This document shows, piece after piece, positions 8,851 through 17,401 of a stretch of 64,000 nucleotides of DNA. The notes beneath the pieces are model-generated. The model ran no database searches. It worked only from the letters and a program-made list of their open reading frames with translations, and had not been told where the DNA came from. Each line of letters begins with the position of its first letter. Position 1 is the first letter of the stretch. Made by a program: the position numbers and the translations under genes. Origin of the DNA: Caulobacter sp. FWC2 (GTDB lineage Bacteria > Pseudomonadota > Alphaproteobacteria > Caulobacterales > Caulobacteraceae); contig NZ_PEBF01000001.1 in assembly GCF_002742625.1 (NCBI RefSeq), positions 2,046,001 through 2,110,000 on the forward strand. The letters are read 5' to 3'.

Positions 8851-9462
8851 ATGACCGACGAAGCCGACCTCAACGCCAGGCACAACGCCAAGATGGCCAA
8901 GGTCCAGGTCGCTCGCGCCAAGATGATGGCCGAGCGGCAGATCGAGAAGGGGCTGCTGATCGTCAATACCGGTCCGGGCAAGGGTAAGACCACCGCGGCC
9001 CTGGGCATGGTCTGCCGCGCCATCGGCCACGGCCAGCGGGTGTCGGTGATCCAGTTCGTGAAGGGCGCTCTGCAAACGGGCGAGAAGGTCGTGTTCGACG
9101 CCTTCCCCGACCATGTGGAATTCAAGCCCATGGGGGAAGGCTTTACCTGGGACACCCAGGATCGCGCCCGCGATATCGCTGTGGCGCGCGAGGCGTGGGA
9201 AGCGGTCAAGGCGCGCATCGCCGATCCCGAGATCGACATGGTGGTGGCCGACGAACTGAACATCGTCCTGCGCTACGACTATCTGCCGGTCGAGGAGGTG
9301 GTCGAGGCGATCGTCAACCGTCCCGAGGGCAAGCACGTCATTGTCACCGGCCGCAACGCGCCCCAGGCGCTGATCGACGTGGCCGATCTCGTCACCGAGA
9401 TGACGCAGGTCAAGCATCCGTTCCGATCGGGCGTGAAGGCCCAGGCGGGTATCGAGTTCTGA
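8851..9462 (+). CDS. cobO: Cob(I)alamin adenosyltransferase, CobO/BtuR type
   Basis: A 203-residue cytoplasmic enzyme that transfers the adenosyl group of ATP to the reduced corrinoid cobalt, making adenosylcobalamin. The family P-loop GPGKGKTTAALGM lies near residues 42-54, followed by VIQFVKG, the VVADELN acidic segment, VIVTGRNAP, and the usual C-terminus HPFRSGVKAQAGIEF. The ATG at 8851 follows CAGGAG. The longer frame from 8785 lacks a better start. It stands alone: neighbours are unrelated, no other cobalamin gene is visible, and I see no room for a B12 riboswitch in the 172-base gap before it. Confidence 0.95.
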   Translation: MTDEADLNARHNAKMAKVQVARAKMMAERQIEKGLLIVNTGPGKGKTTAALGMVCRAIGHGQRVSVIQFVKGALQTGEKVVFDAFPDHVEFKPMGEGFTWDTQDRARDIAVAREAWEAVKARIADPEIDMVVADELNIVLRYDYLPVEEVVEAIVNRPEGKHVIVTGRNAPQALIDVADLVTEMTQVKHPFRSGVKAQAGIEF

Positions 9463-9574
9463 CTCTGGTCGGTCGAGCGGCCGCTCACTGTGCCTGATTG
9501 CCGACGCGATGCTTTGCATGTTGCTCGGCCTCGCGCCTTGGCGTTTGCCATCGCGCTGAGCGATCGGCTTTTTT

Positions 9575-9586
9575 TGGTATAGTCCA
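9575..9586. promoter_or_regulatory. GntR/HutC-type operator (TGGTATAGTCCA)
   Basis: The 12-mer sits in a longer inverted repeat, TTTGGTATAGTCCAAA at 9573-9588. It matches the 19550-19561 site at eleven of twelve positions and lies about 250 bases upstream of the receptor start. Confidence 0.6.
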
Positions 9587-9799
9587 AATTGCGAGGATTG
9601 GTGCGGCCCGGACGGTCTTTCGGGTCCGCCGCCTCTTAGCCGGCCTACAAGGTCAGCCGATCGATCCAGACGCAGACACCCAACCCCTGGTGTCGTATCC
9701 GCGAACGTCGTCATCCGGATAAGCGCTCCCTCCGAGCAAATTCCCGCGCCGAAGCCGGCCACTGTCACGCTGATGTCGCCACAGCTGTTTAAAGCGCTC

Positions 9800-9811
9800 T
9801 GGTCCATACCA
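9800..9811. promoter_or_regulatory. GntR/HutC-type operator (TGGTCCATACCA)
   Basis: Extends to a 5-base-arm palindrome CTGGT-CCAT-ACCAG at 9799-9812. It lies 21 bases before the receptor ATG, just upstream of its ribosome site, a position that would block transcription or initiation when bound. Confidence 0.68.
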
Positions 9812-9832
9812 GTTGGGGCAGGGGAACCACTC

Positions 9833-12632
9833 ATGTCGATTCGATATCCCGTTCGAGCCGCAGGCCCGAACCTGAAGAGCCTTTTGCTGGCGACCGTTGC
9901 GGCGCTGGCCGTCGGCGCCCATTCATCGGCCGCTTTCGCGCAACAGACCGCCAGTGAGCCGGCCGCCGCGGACACGGTCGACGCGGTTGTCGTCACCGGC
10001 TTCCGTAAATCGCTGAGCGACGCGCGCGCCATCAAGCGAGACTCGGTCATCCAGAAGGACGCCATCGTCGCCGAGGACATGGCGAAGTTTTCGGAGCTGA
10101 ACCTGGCCGAGTCGCTGCAGCGCCTGCCGGGCGTGCAGATCAGCCGCGAGGCCGGCGAAGGTCGCCGCATCTCGCTGCGGGGCCTGGGTCCCGATTTCGC
10201 GCGCGTGCAGCTGAACGGCATGGAAGTGCTGGGCAATGTCGACTCGGCGCAGGACAGCCGCGGCCAGCGCTCGCGCGACCGCGCCTTCGACTTCAATATC
10301 TTCGCCTCGGAGCTGTTCTCCAAGGTGGAAGTCGAGAAGACCTTTGAGGCGGCCCAGAACGAAGGCGGCATGGCCGGCACGGTCGGGCTGTTCACCGGCA
10401 AGCCGTTCGACTACGCCCCCGGCGCCAAGGGCGCGATCTCGGTCAAGGCTGGCACCAACCAGTATACCAAGGACACCCAGCCGCGCGTCGCCGGCCTGTT
10501 CAGCTACAACTGGACAACAAGTTCGGCGTGGCGGTTTCGGTCGCCTACAGCAAGCGCGAGACCACCGAGCAGGGCCACAACACCTATAACTACGACAAGC
10601 TCAGCGCCGCAGACATGCGCAAGCTGGTCACCAACGGCCTGGACATCTCGCACCTGAGCGCCGCCCAGCAGGCCAAGTTCCTGTCCGGCGACCTCTATAT
10701 CGCCGACGGCAACCGCATCTCGTCCTGGAACTCCAAGGCCGAGCGTCTGGGCCTGACCGGCGCCCTGCAGTGGAAGCCCGTGGACAATCTGCTGCTGACG
10801 CTGGACGTCCTGCACGGCGAGTTCACCACCCACCGCGACGAGTATCACCTGGCTACGCGTCCGCTGGGCTCGGGCACGAAGTCGTTCGCGTTCGACACCC
10901 CGGCCGGCGGCGTGTGGCCGTCGCAGTTCCAGAAGGGCTCGGTGCTCAACAACCTGGCGTGGGACAGCAGCAACTACGTCACCATGACCGATGTCACGGG
11001 CACGACCTTCGGCAGCGAGCATCGTCGGTCGCTGAACGAAAACCGCTTCAACCAGGTCGCGCTGACCGGCAAGTGGGACCTGTCCGATCGCTTCTCGATC
11101 GATGGTCACGTCGGCTACGAGAAGTCGACCTACAAGACCCCCTATGACGACAAGCTCTATATGCGCGCCAAGGGCAACATGATCGCCAACTACGGCGCTT
11201 ACGGCCAATCGGCGACGTTCTCCTATCCGAACTTCGACGCCACCAACGCGGCCAACTACGCGCTGGATTCCTTCTACTATCGCGGCTTCAACAACCAGTC
11301 GGAACTGAAGGAAGGCGTACTGAACGCCAAGTATGAGCTGAACGACACGTGGACCCTGCGCGCTGGCTTGGCCTACCACAAGTTCACGCAAGGCGGCCGG
11401 GACCTGTTCTATGACGACAACGTCAACGGAACCCGGTCCAAGATGCGCGGCCAGTCGGTCGCGGGCGTGACCTCGGTGTTCACCAACGCCTTCGGCTCGT
11501 GGCTGGTCGGCGACTACGACAAGACCTTCGCCAAGTACAACGAGTACCACCGCTTCGGTCCTAACAAGGACGGCACGGGCGGCGCGCTGCAGGACATCGA
11601 GAACGTCTACGAAACCTCGGAAGCGACCGTGTCCGAGTATGTGCAGGCGGACTGGGACAGCGAGCTTTTCGGCAAGCGCTTCCGCGGCAATGTCGGCCTG
11701 CGCGGCTATCAGACGACACCCACGGCACCGGCTGGATCCAGGGCGACAGCTACGCCTATCTGGGCACGACGGACGTGAAGGGCAGCTATGACGGCGTGCT
11801 GCCGGCCATGAACTCGGTTCTGGAGCTCACGCCGCAGGTGATGGTGCGCTTCTCCGCCACGCAAAACCTCAACCGTCCGGGTCTGGGCTCGATGGCGGCC
11901 AAGGGCAGCGCGTTCCAGTCCGACAGCGGCGACATCACGGCCTCGCGCGGTAACCCGAACCTGAAACCCTACAAGGACAGCACGCTGGACCTGGCGGCGG
12001 AATACTACTTCGGCCAGGACGGGTTGCTCTCGGCGAGCGTGTTCCACAAGAGCCTGAAGAACTTCATCGGCACGCAAACGCTCGAGAACGTGCCCTTCAG
12101 CCAGACGGGCGTGCCCTACAGCACGATCCCGGGCGCGACGGCGACTTCGATCGTCAAAGAGTTCGAGATGCCGATCAATATCGCCGGTACGAAGCAGCTG
12201 ACCGGCGTCGAACTGGCCGCGCAGGGCCAGTTCTCGTTCCTGCCGGCGCCGTTCGACAAGCTGGGCGCGGTGGTCAACTACACCTATGTGGACGCCGACG
12301 AGGCGCTCACCGGCATCTCCAACACCAGCTATAACGCCACGCTCTACTACGAAACCGAGCGCTGGGGCCTGCGCAGCTCCTTGAGCCATCGCAACAAGTG
12401 GTTCACCGGCCACAGCGACAGCCTGATGAGCGCCAGCACGCGCGGGTTCGAGGGATCCACCTATGTGGACGCCTCGGCCTTCCTGAACGTATCGAGCGCG
12501 CTGCAGCTCACGCTGAACGCGATCAACCTGACGAACCAGAAGGACACCCAGTTCTGGGGTCAGAACGAGTATCTCTATAACCAGACCCAGAGCGGCGCGA
12601 CCTATATGGTCGGTCTTCGCTACAAGTTCTAA
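9833..12632 (+). pseudogene. TonB-dependent receptor with two single-base frameshifts
   Basis: An outer-membrane TonB-dependent receptor in three pieces: 9833-10510, about 10511-11715 and about 11716-12632, each in a different frame. Start ATG 9833 follows GGGGAA; a signal peptide ends AAFAQ, then DAVVVTGFRKSL and the plug signature NLAESLQRLPGVQISRE. Adding one base near 10510 (AAC-TGGAC reading as AAC-CTGGAC) and one near 11715 (ACG-ACACC reading as ACG-GACACC) rejoins the frames into a 933-residue receptor with the normal C-terminus ending GLRYKF. Codon use and conservation look intact outside the two points. It is either a recent pseudogene or contains two sequencing errors; both defects shorten a two-base run, which makes an assembly fault realistic. 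It heads the sulfotransferase/AspH operon and carries operators of the phosphonate-type regulon. Confidence 0.85.
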
Positions 12633-12644
12633 GACGACTATACT

Positions 12645-12656
12645 TGGTCAATACCG
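12645..12656. promoter_or_regulatory. Weak GntR/HutC-type operator (TGGTCAATACCG)
   Basis: Eleven of the twelve bases fit a TGGT-N4-ACCA layout (last base G instead of A). It lies between the receptor stop at 12632 and the sulfotransferase start at 12700, so it could give the sulfotransferase operon its own regulated promoter. Confidence 0.45.
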
Positions 12657-12699
12657 CGCCCCGACCCGCCTTCCCGGTGGGGAGGGGCGCCCCCTTTGC

Positions 12700-13350
12700 G
12701 TGGGTCCGAACGTGATTGTCTCCCATCGCCATCGCTTCATCTTCGCTGCGGTGCCCAAGACCGGCACCCACTCGGTGCGGCGCGCCCTGCGCGAACAGCT
12801 CGGCGACGAGGATGTCGAACAGGTCGGCCTGTTCCTCAACAAGCGCTTCCCCTGGCAGGACCTAGCCGAGATCCAGCATGGCCATCTGTCGCTGGAGCAG
12901 GTCAGGCCGCATCTGGGCGAGGACGCCTTCGGCGGCTATTTCAAGTTCGCCTTCGTCCGCAACCCGTTCGACCGCTTCGTGTCCTACTGCGCCTTCATGC
13001 TGCGCGGCGGCGATGTCTTCCAGCAGCGTCCGCGCGATGTGATGCGCCACTTTCTGTTCGCCCAGCCGCCGGAGCAGCACATCCTGTTCAAGCCGCAGGC
13101 CTCGCTGCTGGTCGGCGACGACGGCGCGACCCTGCTGACCGACGCGATCGGCCGGGTCGAGGATATGCAGGCCTCCTACGACGCCATCTGCGCCCGCATC
13201 GGCATTCCCTCCCAGCCGCTTGAGCACGTCAACGGCAGCCAGCACGGCGATTATCGCCAATACTACGATCAGGCCCTGATCGACGGCGTCGCCGCGCGCT
13301 ACGCCCAGGATCTGGAGCTGTTCGGCTATACCTTCGAAGGCATGCGATGA
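12700..13350 (+). CDS. Sulfotransferase family protein
   Basis: A 216-residue PAPS-dependent sulfotransferase-fold protein. The 5'-phosphosulfate loop is VPKTGTHS at residues 18-25 and the 3'-phosphate-binding segment is FVRNPFDRF around residues 85-93. The GTG start at 12700 follows GGGGAGGGG; a second GTG at 12712 is possible. There is no signal peptide, so it acts in the cytoplasm on an unknown acceptor. Its stop overlaps the next ATG by four bases, which makes it the first gene of a coupled four-gene set with two AspH-type oxygenases and a second sulfotransferase. The small size matches the sulfotransferase family 2 group, which also contains carbohydrate sulfotransferases. Confidence 0.82.
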   Translation: MGPNVIVSHRHRFIFAAVPKTGTHSVRRALREQLGDEDVEQVGLFLNKRFPWQDLAEIQHGHLSLEQVRPHLGEDAFGGYFKFAFVRNPFDRFVSYCAFMLRGGDVFQQRPRDVMRHFLFAQPPEQHILFKPQASLLVGDDGATLLTDAIGRVEDMQASYDAICARIGIPSQPLEHVNGSQHGDYRQYYDQALIDGVAARYAQDLELFGYTFEGMR

Positions 13351-13967
13351 GCGCCATGCCGGCCGCCAATCCGCGCAAGACGACGACGGTTCGCCAGCTC
13401 GGACCGGTCGACATCGTCGCGCTGCGAGACGCCGTGCTGGCGATCCCCGAGGACGTCTGGGCGGCGGAGAACGCCGGCAAGCCGAACCGGTTCGAGGCGC
13501 TGGGCGCGACCCGCCACATCGTCTTCCGCTTCATCGACAGCCCGCGCGACTGGCGCGGATCGCACGATCGTCCGGCCTGGGCTCCATGGCGCGATCTGCT
13601 GGAGCCTGTGCTCGCCCAGGCGGTGAAAGACTACGGCTATGGGCGAGGCGTGTTTCCGCGGGTGATGCTGGCCCGCATGCCGCCGGGCGGGGTGATCCAC
13701 CCGCATATCGACGCCAATCCCGCCGCGAAGTGGCCGCACAAGATCCATGTGCCGCTGACGACCAATCCCGGCGTGGTGTCATTCTTCGCCGGCGAAGAAC
13801 GCCATTTCCCCGTGGGCGAGGCGGTGGAGGTCGACAATCTCGGCCCACACTGGGTGCGCAACGACGGCGACACCGACCGCATCCACCTGATCTTCGAATA
13901 CTATGCCGCCGACCAGCCGGATCCTGACTGGCTGGCGCCGTTCCTGGCGGCGAGCGGGGCGCGGTGA
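13347..13967 (+). CDS. Aspartyl/asparaginyl beta-hydroxylase-domain protein (first copy)
   Basis: A 206-residue Fe(II)/2-oxoglutarate oxygenase of the AspH fold. The metal triad is visible as H120-x-D122 (in IHPHID) and H180 (in RIHLIFEYY). The stretch KIHVPLTTNPGVVSF and the VRNDGDTDRIHL ending are typical of the family. AspH enzymes hydroxylate Asp/Asn side chains in proteins, and bacterial relatives also act on free or peptide-bound substrates. It overlaps the sulfotransferase upstream and the TPR-sulfotransferase downstream by four bases each, which implies stoichiometric expression. The substrate is unknown; adjacency to a TonB receptor suggests a receptor, peptide or ligand modification. 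Confidence 0.85.
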   Translation: MSAMPAANPRKTTTVRQLGPVDIVALRDAVLAIPEDVWAAENAGKPNRFEALGATRHIVFRFIDSPRDWRGSHDRPAWAPWRDLLEPVLAQAVKDYGYGRGVFPRVMLARMPPGGVIHPHIDANPAAKWPHKIHVPLTTNPGVVSFFAGEERHFPVGEAVEVDNLGPHWVRNDGDTDRIHLIFEYYAADQPDPDWLAPFLAASGAR

Positions 13968-15865
13968 CGGACCGCGACGCCTTGCTGCGCGAAGCCCAGG
14001 ACCTGCGCGCTAGCCGGCGCGTCCCGGACGCCCTGGCCGCGCTGGCGCGGCTGGAGGCGCTGGACCCCCGGTTCAGCCGTCTCCACCAGGAGCGAGGTCA
14101 CTGCCATATCCTGCTGCGCGCGGGGCCGGCGGCGATCGCGGCGCTGCAGGAGGCCGTGCGCCTGAACCCGAGCCTGCCGGCCAGTTGGGACATGCTGGAG
14201 CAGCTCTATCGGATGCAGGGCGACACCGCTCAGGCGGCCGTGGCGGGCCAGCATCTGGCGATCCTCAAGCAGCTGCCGCCGGCGGTGGTGATGGCCAGCA
14301 GCCTGCTGGCCGATGGCGACCTGGAGCCGGCGGAGGCGGTCCTGCGCGACTATCTGCGCCAGGATCATCTCAATGTCGGCGCGCTGCGCCTGCTCGCGCG
14401 GATCCGCCAGGAGCGCGGCGATCTCGCCGAGGCCGAGGCGCTGCTGGAGCCGGTGGTCGAGCGCGCGCCGGACTACCACGCCGCCCGCTTCGACTACGGG
14501 ATGGTGCTTTTGCAGCGGCAGAAGCCGGCCCAAGCGCGGCAGGAGGCCGAGCGCCTGCTGCGAGACGATCCAGACAACCGCGACTATCTCAAGCAGTACG
14601 GCGCGGCCTGCGTCGCCCTGGGCGACCACGAGCCGGTGATCGATCTCTATGCGCGGCTGCTGGACGGTCTGCCCCCGACGGGTCCGGAAGTCGCCGACCT
14701 GCGCCTGTGGCGCGCCAACGCCCTGAAGATCACCGGCCGGTCAGCAGAGGCCATCGCCGACTACCAGGCCTCGCTGGCGGCGCGGCCCGACAACGGCGTG
14801 GCCTGGTTCAGTCTCGCCAACCTCAAGACCTATCGCTTCACCGACGACGAGGTGGCGCGGATGGACGCCCTGGAGGCCCGGAACGACCTTCAGGACATGG
14901 ACCGCGTCTATCTCGGCTTCGCGATGGGCAAGGCGCTGGAGGATCGTGGCGAGTACGACGCATCCTGGCGCGCCTACGCTCGCGGAAATGCGGTGCGCCG
15001 CGGCCTCGGTCGCTGGCGGCCGGAGGTGGCGGAGGCTTACGCGGCTCGGCTGAAGCAGGTCTTCACCGCCGAGGTCTTCGCCGAACGCGCCGGCTGGGGC
15101 GCGGACGATCCGGCCCCGATCTTCGTCCTGGGCCTGCCGCGTTCGGGATCGACCCTGATCGAACAGATCCTAGCCTCCCATTCCCAGGTCGAGGGCACGC
15201 AGGAGCTGACCGAGATCGGCCGCTATTCGGGCGAACTCTGCGGTCGCGATCCGGACTGCGGCCTACCGCTAGAGCCCGAGGCGCTGCTGAACCTGACAGC
15301 GGAAGAGGCGAGGGCGCTGGGCGAGCGTTTCCTGGCCGAGACCCGCACATATCGACGGCTGGGCCGGACGTTCTTCATCGACAAGATGCCGAACAACTTC
15401 TGGCACATCGGTCTGATCCACCTGATCCTGCCGCGCGCGACGATCCTCGACGTCCGGCGCGAACCGATGGCCTGTGGCTTTTCCAACCTCAAGCAGCTGT
15501 TCGGCACGACCAACCAGGAATTCACCTACGGGGTCGACGATGTCGCCCGCTATTACCGGACCTATCTTGAGGTCATGCGGCACTGGGACAAGGTGCTGCC
15601 GGGACGGGTGCTGAGGGTCTCGTACGAGGACGTGGTCGACGATCTCGAAGGCGGCGTGCGGCGGATGCTGCGCCATGCGGGGCTGCCCTTCGAGCCGGCC
15701 TGCCTGACTTTCCACGAAACGCACCGCAGCGTGCGCACGCCCAGTTCCGAGCAGGTGCGCCAGCCCCTTGGCCGGGAGGGGCTGACCCAATGGCGGAACT
15801 ACGCGCCGTGGCTTGCGCCACTACGCGATGCGCTGGGCGACGCCTTGACCGGCTACAAGGACTGA
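13964..15865 (+). CDS. TPR-repeat sulfotransferase (tyrosylprotein-sulfotransferase-like)
   Basis: A 633-residue two-domain protein beginning at a GTG (GTGA overlap with the gene before). Residues 1 to about 370 are tetratricopeptide-like helical repeats (for example AVRLNPSLPASWDMLEQLYR, AEALLEPVVERAPDYHAARF), which usually bind a protein partner. The C-terminal third is a sulfotransferase: PAPS loop LPRSGST at residues 391-397, acceptor-side DKMPNNFWHIG, and the 3'-phosphate motif around RREP at 498-501. This TPR plus sulfotransferase layout is widespread in alphaproteobacteria and related to protein-tyrosine sulfotransferases; no signal peptide is visible. Coupled to the AspH genes on both sides. 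Confidence 0.87.
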   Translation: MTDRDALLREAQDLRASRRVPDALAALARLEALDPRFSRLHQERGHCHILLRAGPAAIAALQEAVRLNPSLPASWDMLEQLYRMQGDTAQAAVAGQHLAILKQLPPAVVMASSLLADGDLEPAEAVLRDYLRQDHLNVGALRLLARIRQERGDLAEAEALLEPVVERAPDYHAARFDYGMVLLQRQKPAQARQEAERLLRDDPDNRDYLKQYGAACVALGDHEPVIDLYARLLDGLPPTGPEVADLRLWRANALKITGRSAEAIADYQASLAARPDNGVAWFSLANLKTYRFTDDEVARMDALEARNDLQDMDRVYLGFAMGKALEDRGEYDASWRAYARGNAVRRGLGRWRPEVAEAYAARLKQVFTAEVFAERAGWGADDPAPIFVLGLPRSGSTLIEQILASHSQVEGTQELTEIGRYSGELCGRDPDCGLPLEPEALLNLTAEEARALGERFLAETRTYRRLGRTFFIDKMPNNFWHIGLIHLILPRATILDVRREPMACGFSNLKQLFGTTNQEFTYGVDDVARYYRTYLEVMRHWDKVLPGRVLRVSYEDVVDDLEGGVRRMLRHAGLPFEPACLTFHETHRSVRTPSSEQVRQPLGREGLTQWRNYAPWLAPLRDALGDALTGYKD

Positions 15866-15868
15866 CCG

Positions 15869-16807
15869 ATGCGGCTCTCGCGCCCCTTCTTCCAGCTTCC
15901 CGTGCTCTTCGACGTGGCCCGCCTTCAGGCCGAGGTCGCGGCTTTGCCGAGCGAGGCCTGGGTCCCTCACCCGGATCGCCTGCCCGGCAACAGCGCCGCT
16001 CGGTTGATCAGCGTTGGCGGGGCCGAGACGGACGCCGTCCACGGCCAGATGCTGCCGACGCGCTGGCTGGAGAGCATGCCCTATCTGCTGCAGGTGCTGG
16101 CGGGATTCGGTGTCGTCTGGAGCCGCTCACGGCTAATGCGGCTGGCGCCCGGCGCGGGCGTGCCCGAGCACGCCGACATCAACTACCATTGGCACACGCG
16201 GGTGCGCCTGCACGTCCCGGTCTTCACCCAGCCGGCGGTGCGGTTCCATTGCGACGGAGAGGCCGTGCACATGGCCGCCGGCGAGGCCTGGATCTTCGAC
16301 AACTGGCGGCGCCACCACGTCGAGAACAACGCCGACGCCGACCGCATCCACCTGGTCGCCGACACCACCGGCACGGCGGCGTTCTGGCGGCTCGCCTGCG
16401 GACCGACGCCGCCGCGCGCCGAGTGGAGGACGGTGACCTGGGAGCCGGGCGCGTCTCCGGATCTTCTCACCGAGGACGACCAACGCTCACCGGTGATGCC
16501 CGCCGCCGAGGTGCAATGGCTGATCGACGACCTGCGCGCTGAGCTGGCGGCGGCCGTCGACACCGCCGAGGCCGGGGTCCGCATCGCGCGCTTTGGCAAG
16601 CTGCTGGAGAGCTTCGTGTTCGACTGGCGTCAGCTGTGCGCGTTGCACGGCGTCAGCGGGCGGGGACGACCCGACTTCCAACGCCTCGCCGTCGCCGTCC
16701 GCAAGGCCGCCGAGCCGCTCGCCGAGGGGCTGGTCATGCGCACCAACGACGCCAGCGCGCTGCTGGTGCTGGAGAAACGCGTGCTGCAGCACCTCGTTGC
16801 GGACTAG
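15869..16807 (+). CDS. Aspartyl/asparaginyl beta-hydroxylase-domain protein (second copy)
   Basis: A 312-residue protein three bases after the TPR-sulfotransferase. The N-terminal two thirds are an AspH-type Fe(II)/2-oxoglutarate oxygenase with H101-x-D103 (in PEHADINYHWHTRVRLH) and H161 (in ADRIHLVAD). The C-terminal 100 residues are a helical extension not seen in the first copy, of unknown role. The two AspH genes are clearly diverged, so they probably act on different positions or substrates rather than being a recent duplication. The stop codon overlaps, tail to tail, that of the HD-domain gene on the other strand, so nothing is shared between the two operons here. Confidence 0.84.
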   Translation: MRLSRPFFQLPVLFDVARLQAEVAALPSEAWVPHPDRLPGNSAARLISVGGAETDAVHGQMLPTRWLESMPYLLQVLAGFGVVWSRSRLMRLAPGAGVPEHADINYHWHTRVRLHVPVFTQPAVRFHCDGEAVHMAAGEAWIFDNWRRHHVENNADADRIHLVADTTGTAAFWRLACGPTPPRAEWRTVTWEPGASPDLLTEDDQRSPVMPAAEVQWLIDDLRAELAAAVDTAEAGVRIARFGKLLESFVFDWRQLCALHGVSGRGRPDFQRLAVAVRKAAEPLAEGLVMRTNDASALLVLEKRVLQHLVAD

Positions 16808-17379
16808 AGCCGACCTTCGCGATCGATCAGGTCGCGGAGAAGGTCGTGATAGGTTTCGAAGCCCGCCACCTCGGCGTCCGGGGACTTGCCGGCCTCATCG
16901 TAGCCGCGCAGCCGCAGAGCGGTCTGGGCAGCCGGATCGGCCAGGAAGTCCTCGATCTCGGCAGGCGACATCGGTCCGCCTTGCAAGGCCAGGCTCTGCA
17001 GCGAAGCGGGGCTGAGGCGCTGATGGTAAGCCGGATCCACCGTGACCCGATAGCGCTTGGCCGCCACGTGCAGGCGGATCGGCTCAGTGACGCCGGGGCC
17101 GAAGGCGCGGGCCAGATAGCCGGCGCTGATGTGTTCGTGGCGGGTGTCGATGCCCAGGTCGGCGGCGTTCTCGCCGAGCTTCTGCATCATGTGGCCGACG
17201 TCGTGCAGCAAAGCGGCGGCGACCAGTTCCGGCGGCGCGCCGTCCAGCTTGGCGTGGTGCGCGGTCTGTACCGCGTGCTCCATCTGGCTGACGCCCTCGC
17301 CGTAGTGCAGGCCGCCCAGGCGCGTGAAAAGGTCGGTCAGTTCGGCCACGTAAGCGTCGGCCGCGGGACGAGAAGTCAT
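16804..17379 (-). CDS. HD-domain mixed-valent di-iron oxygenase, PhnZ/TmpB-like
   Basis: A 191-residue HD-domain protein of the group associated with phosphonate breakdown. By eye the ligand pattern matches PhnZ well: H35, H59-D60 (in LLHDVGH), H83, H104 and D161, with K108 also present and a Y26/E28 pair in the N-terminal loop resembling the Tyr/Glu gate of that family. PhnZ cleaves 2-amino-1-hydroxyethylphosphonate to glycine and phosphate; TmpB does the trimethylated analogue, giving glycine betaine. Neither usual hydroxylating partner (PhnY, TmpA) is visible nearby, so the substrate is undecided. It lies 22 bases after the phospholipase C gene, on the same strand, with a weak ribosome site. 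The regulon context strongly supports a phosphonate role. Confidence 0.82.
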   Translation of the reverse strand: MTSRPAADAYVAELTDLFTRLGGLHYGEGVSQMEHAVQTAHHAKLDGAPPELVAAALLHDVGHMMQKLGENAADLGIDTRHEHISAGYLARAFGPGVTEPIRLHVAAKRYRVTVDPAYHQRLSPASLQSLALQGGPMSPAEIEDFLADPAAQTALRLRGYDEAGKSPDAEVAGFETYHDLLRDLIDREGRL

Positions 17380-17401
17380 CGAATATCCGTGTACTGAAGG
17401 C

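Larger units (their letters stand above)
9463..9832. other. Intergenic region before frameshifted TonB receptor
   Basis: This 370-base region carries two copies of the GntR/HutC-type palindrome (9575-9586 and 9800-9811, listed separately). A 12-base perfect palindrome GAGCGGCCGCTC at 9475-9486, thirteen bases after the cobO stop, could be part of a terminator but has no T run. I see no convincing coding frame; a 75-codon frame at 9498-9722 has no ribosome site or recognisable content. Confidence 0.5.

Noticed and set aside
9475..9486. GAGCGGCCGCTC palindrome after cobO as a terminator
   Set aside because: It has no loop and no following T tract, so it is listed only as a note in the intergenic entry.
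9498..9722. A 75-codon frame between cobO and the TonB receptor as a gene
   Set aside because: It has no ribosome site, contains one of the operators, and its composition is that of non-coding GC-rich sequence.
13347..16807. The two AspH-type proteins as missing PhnY/TmpA hydroxylases for the HD oxygenase
   Set aside because: Their motifs and layout are AspH-like (H-x-D then distal H in RIHL), not those of the phytanoyl-CoA or gamma-butyrobetaine hydroxylase type expected for PhnY/TmpA, and they sit in a different operon.
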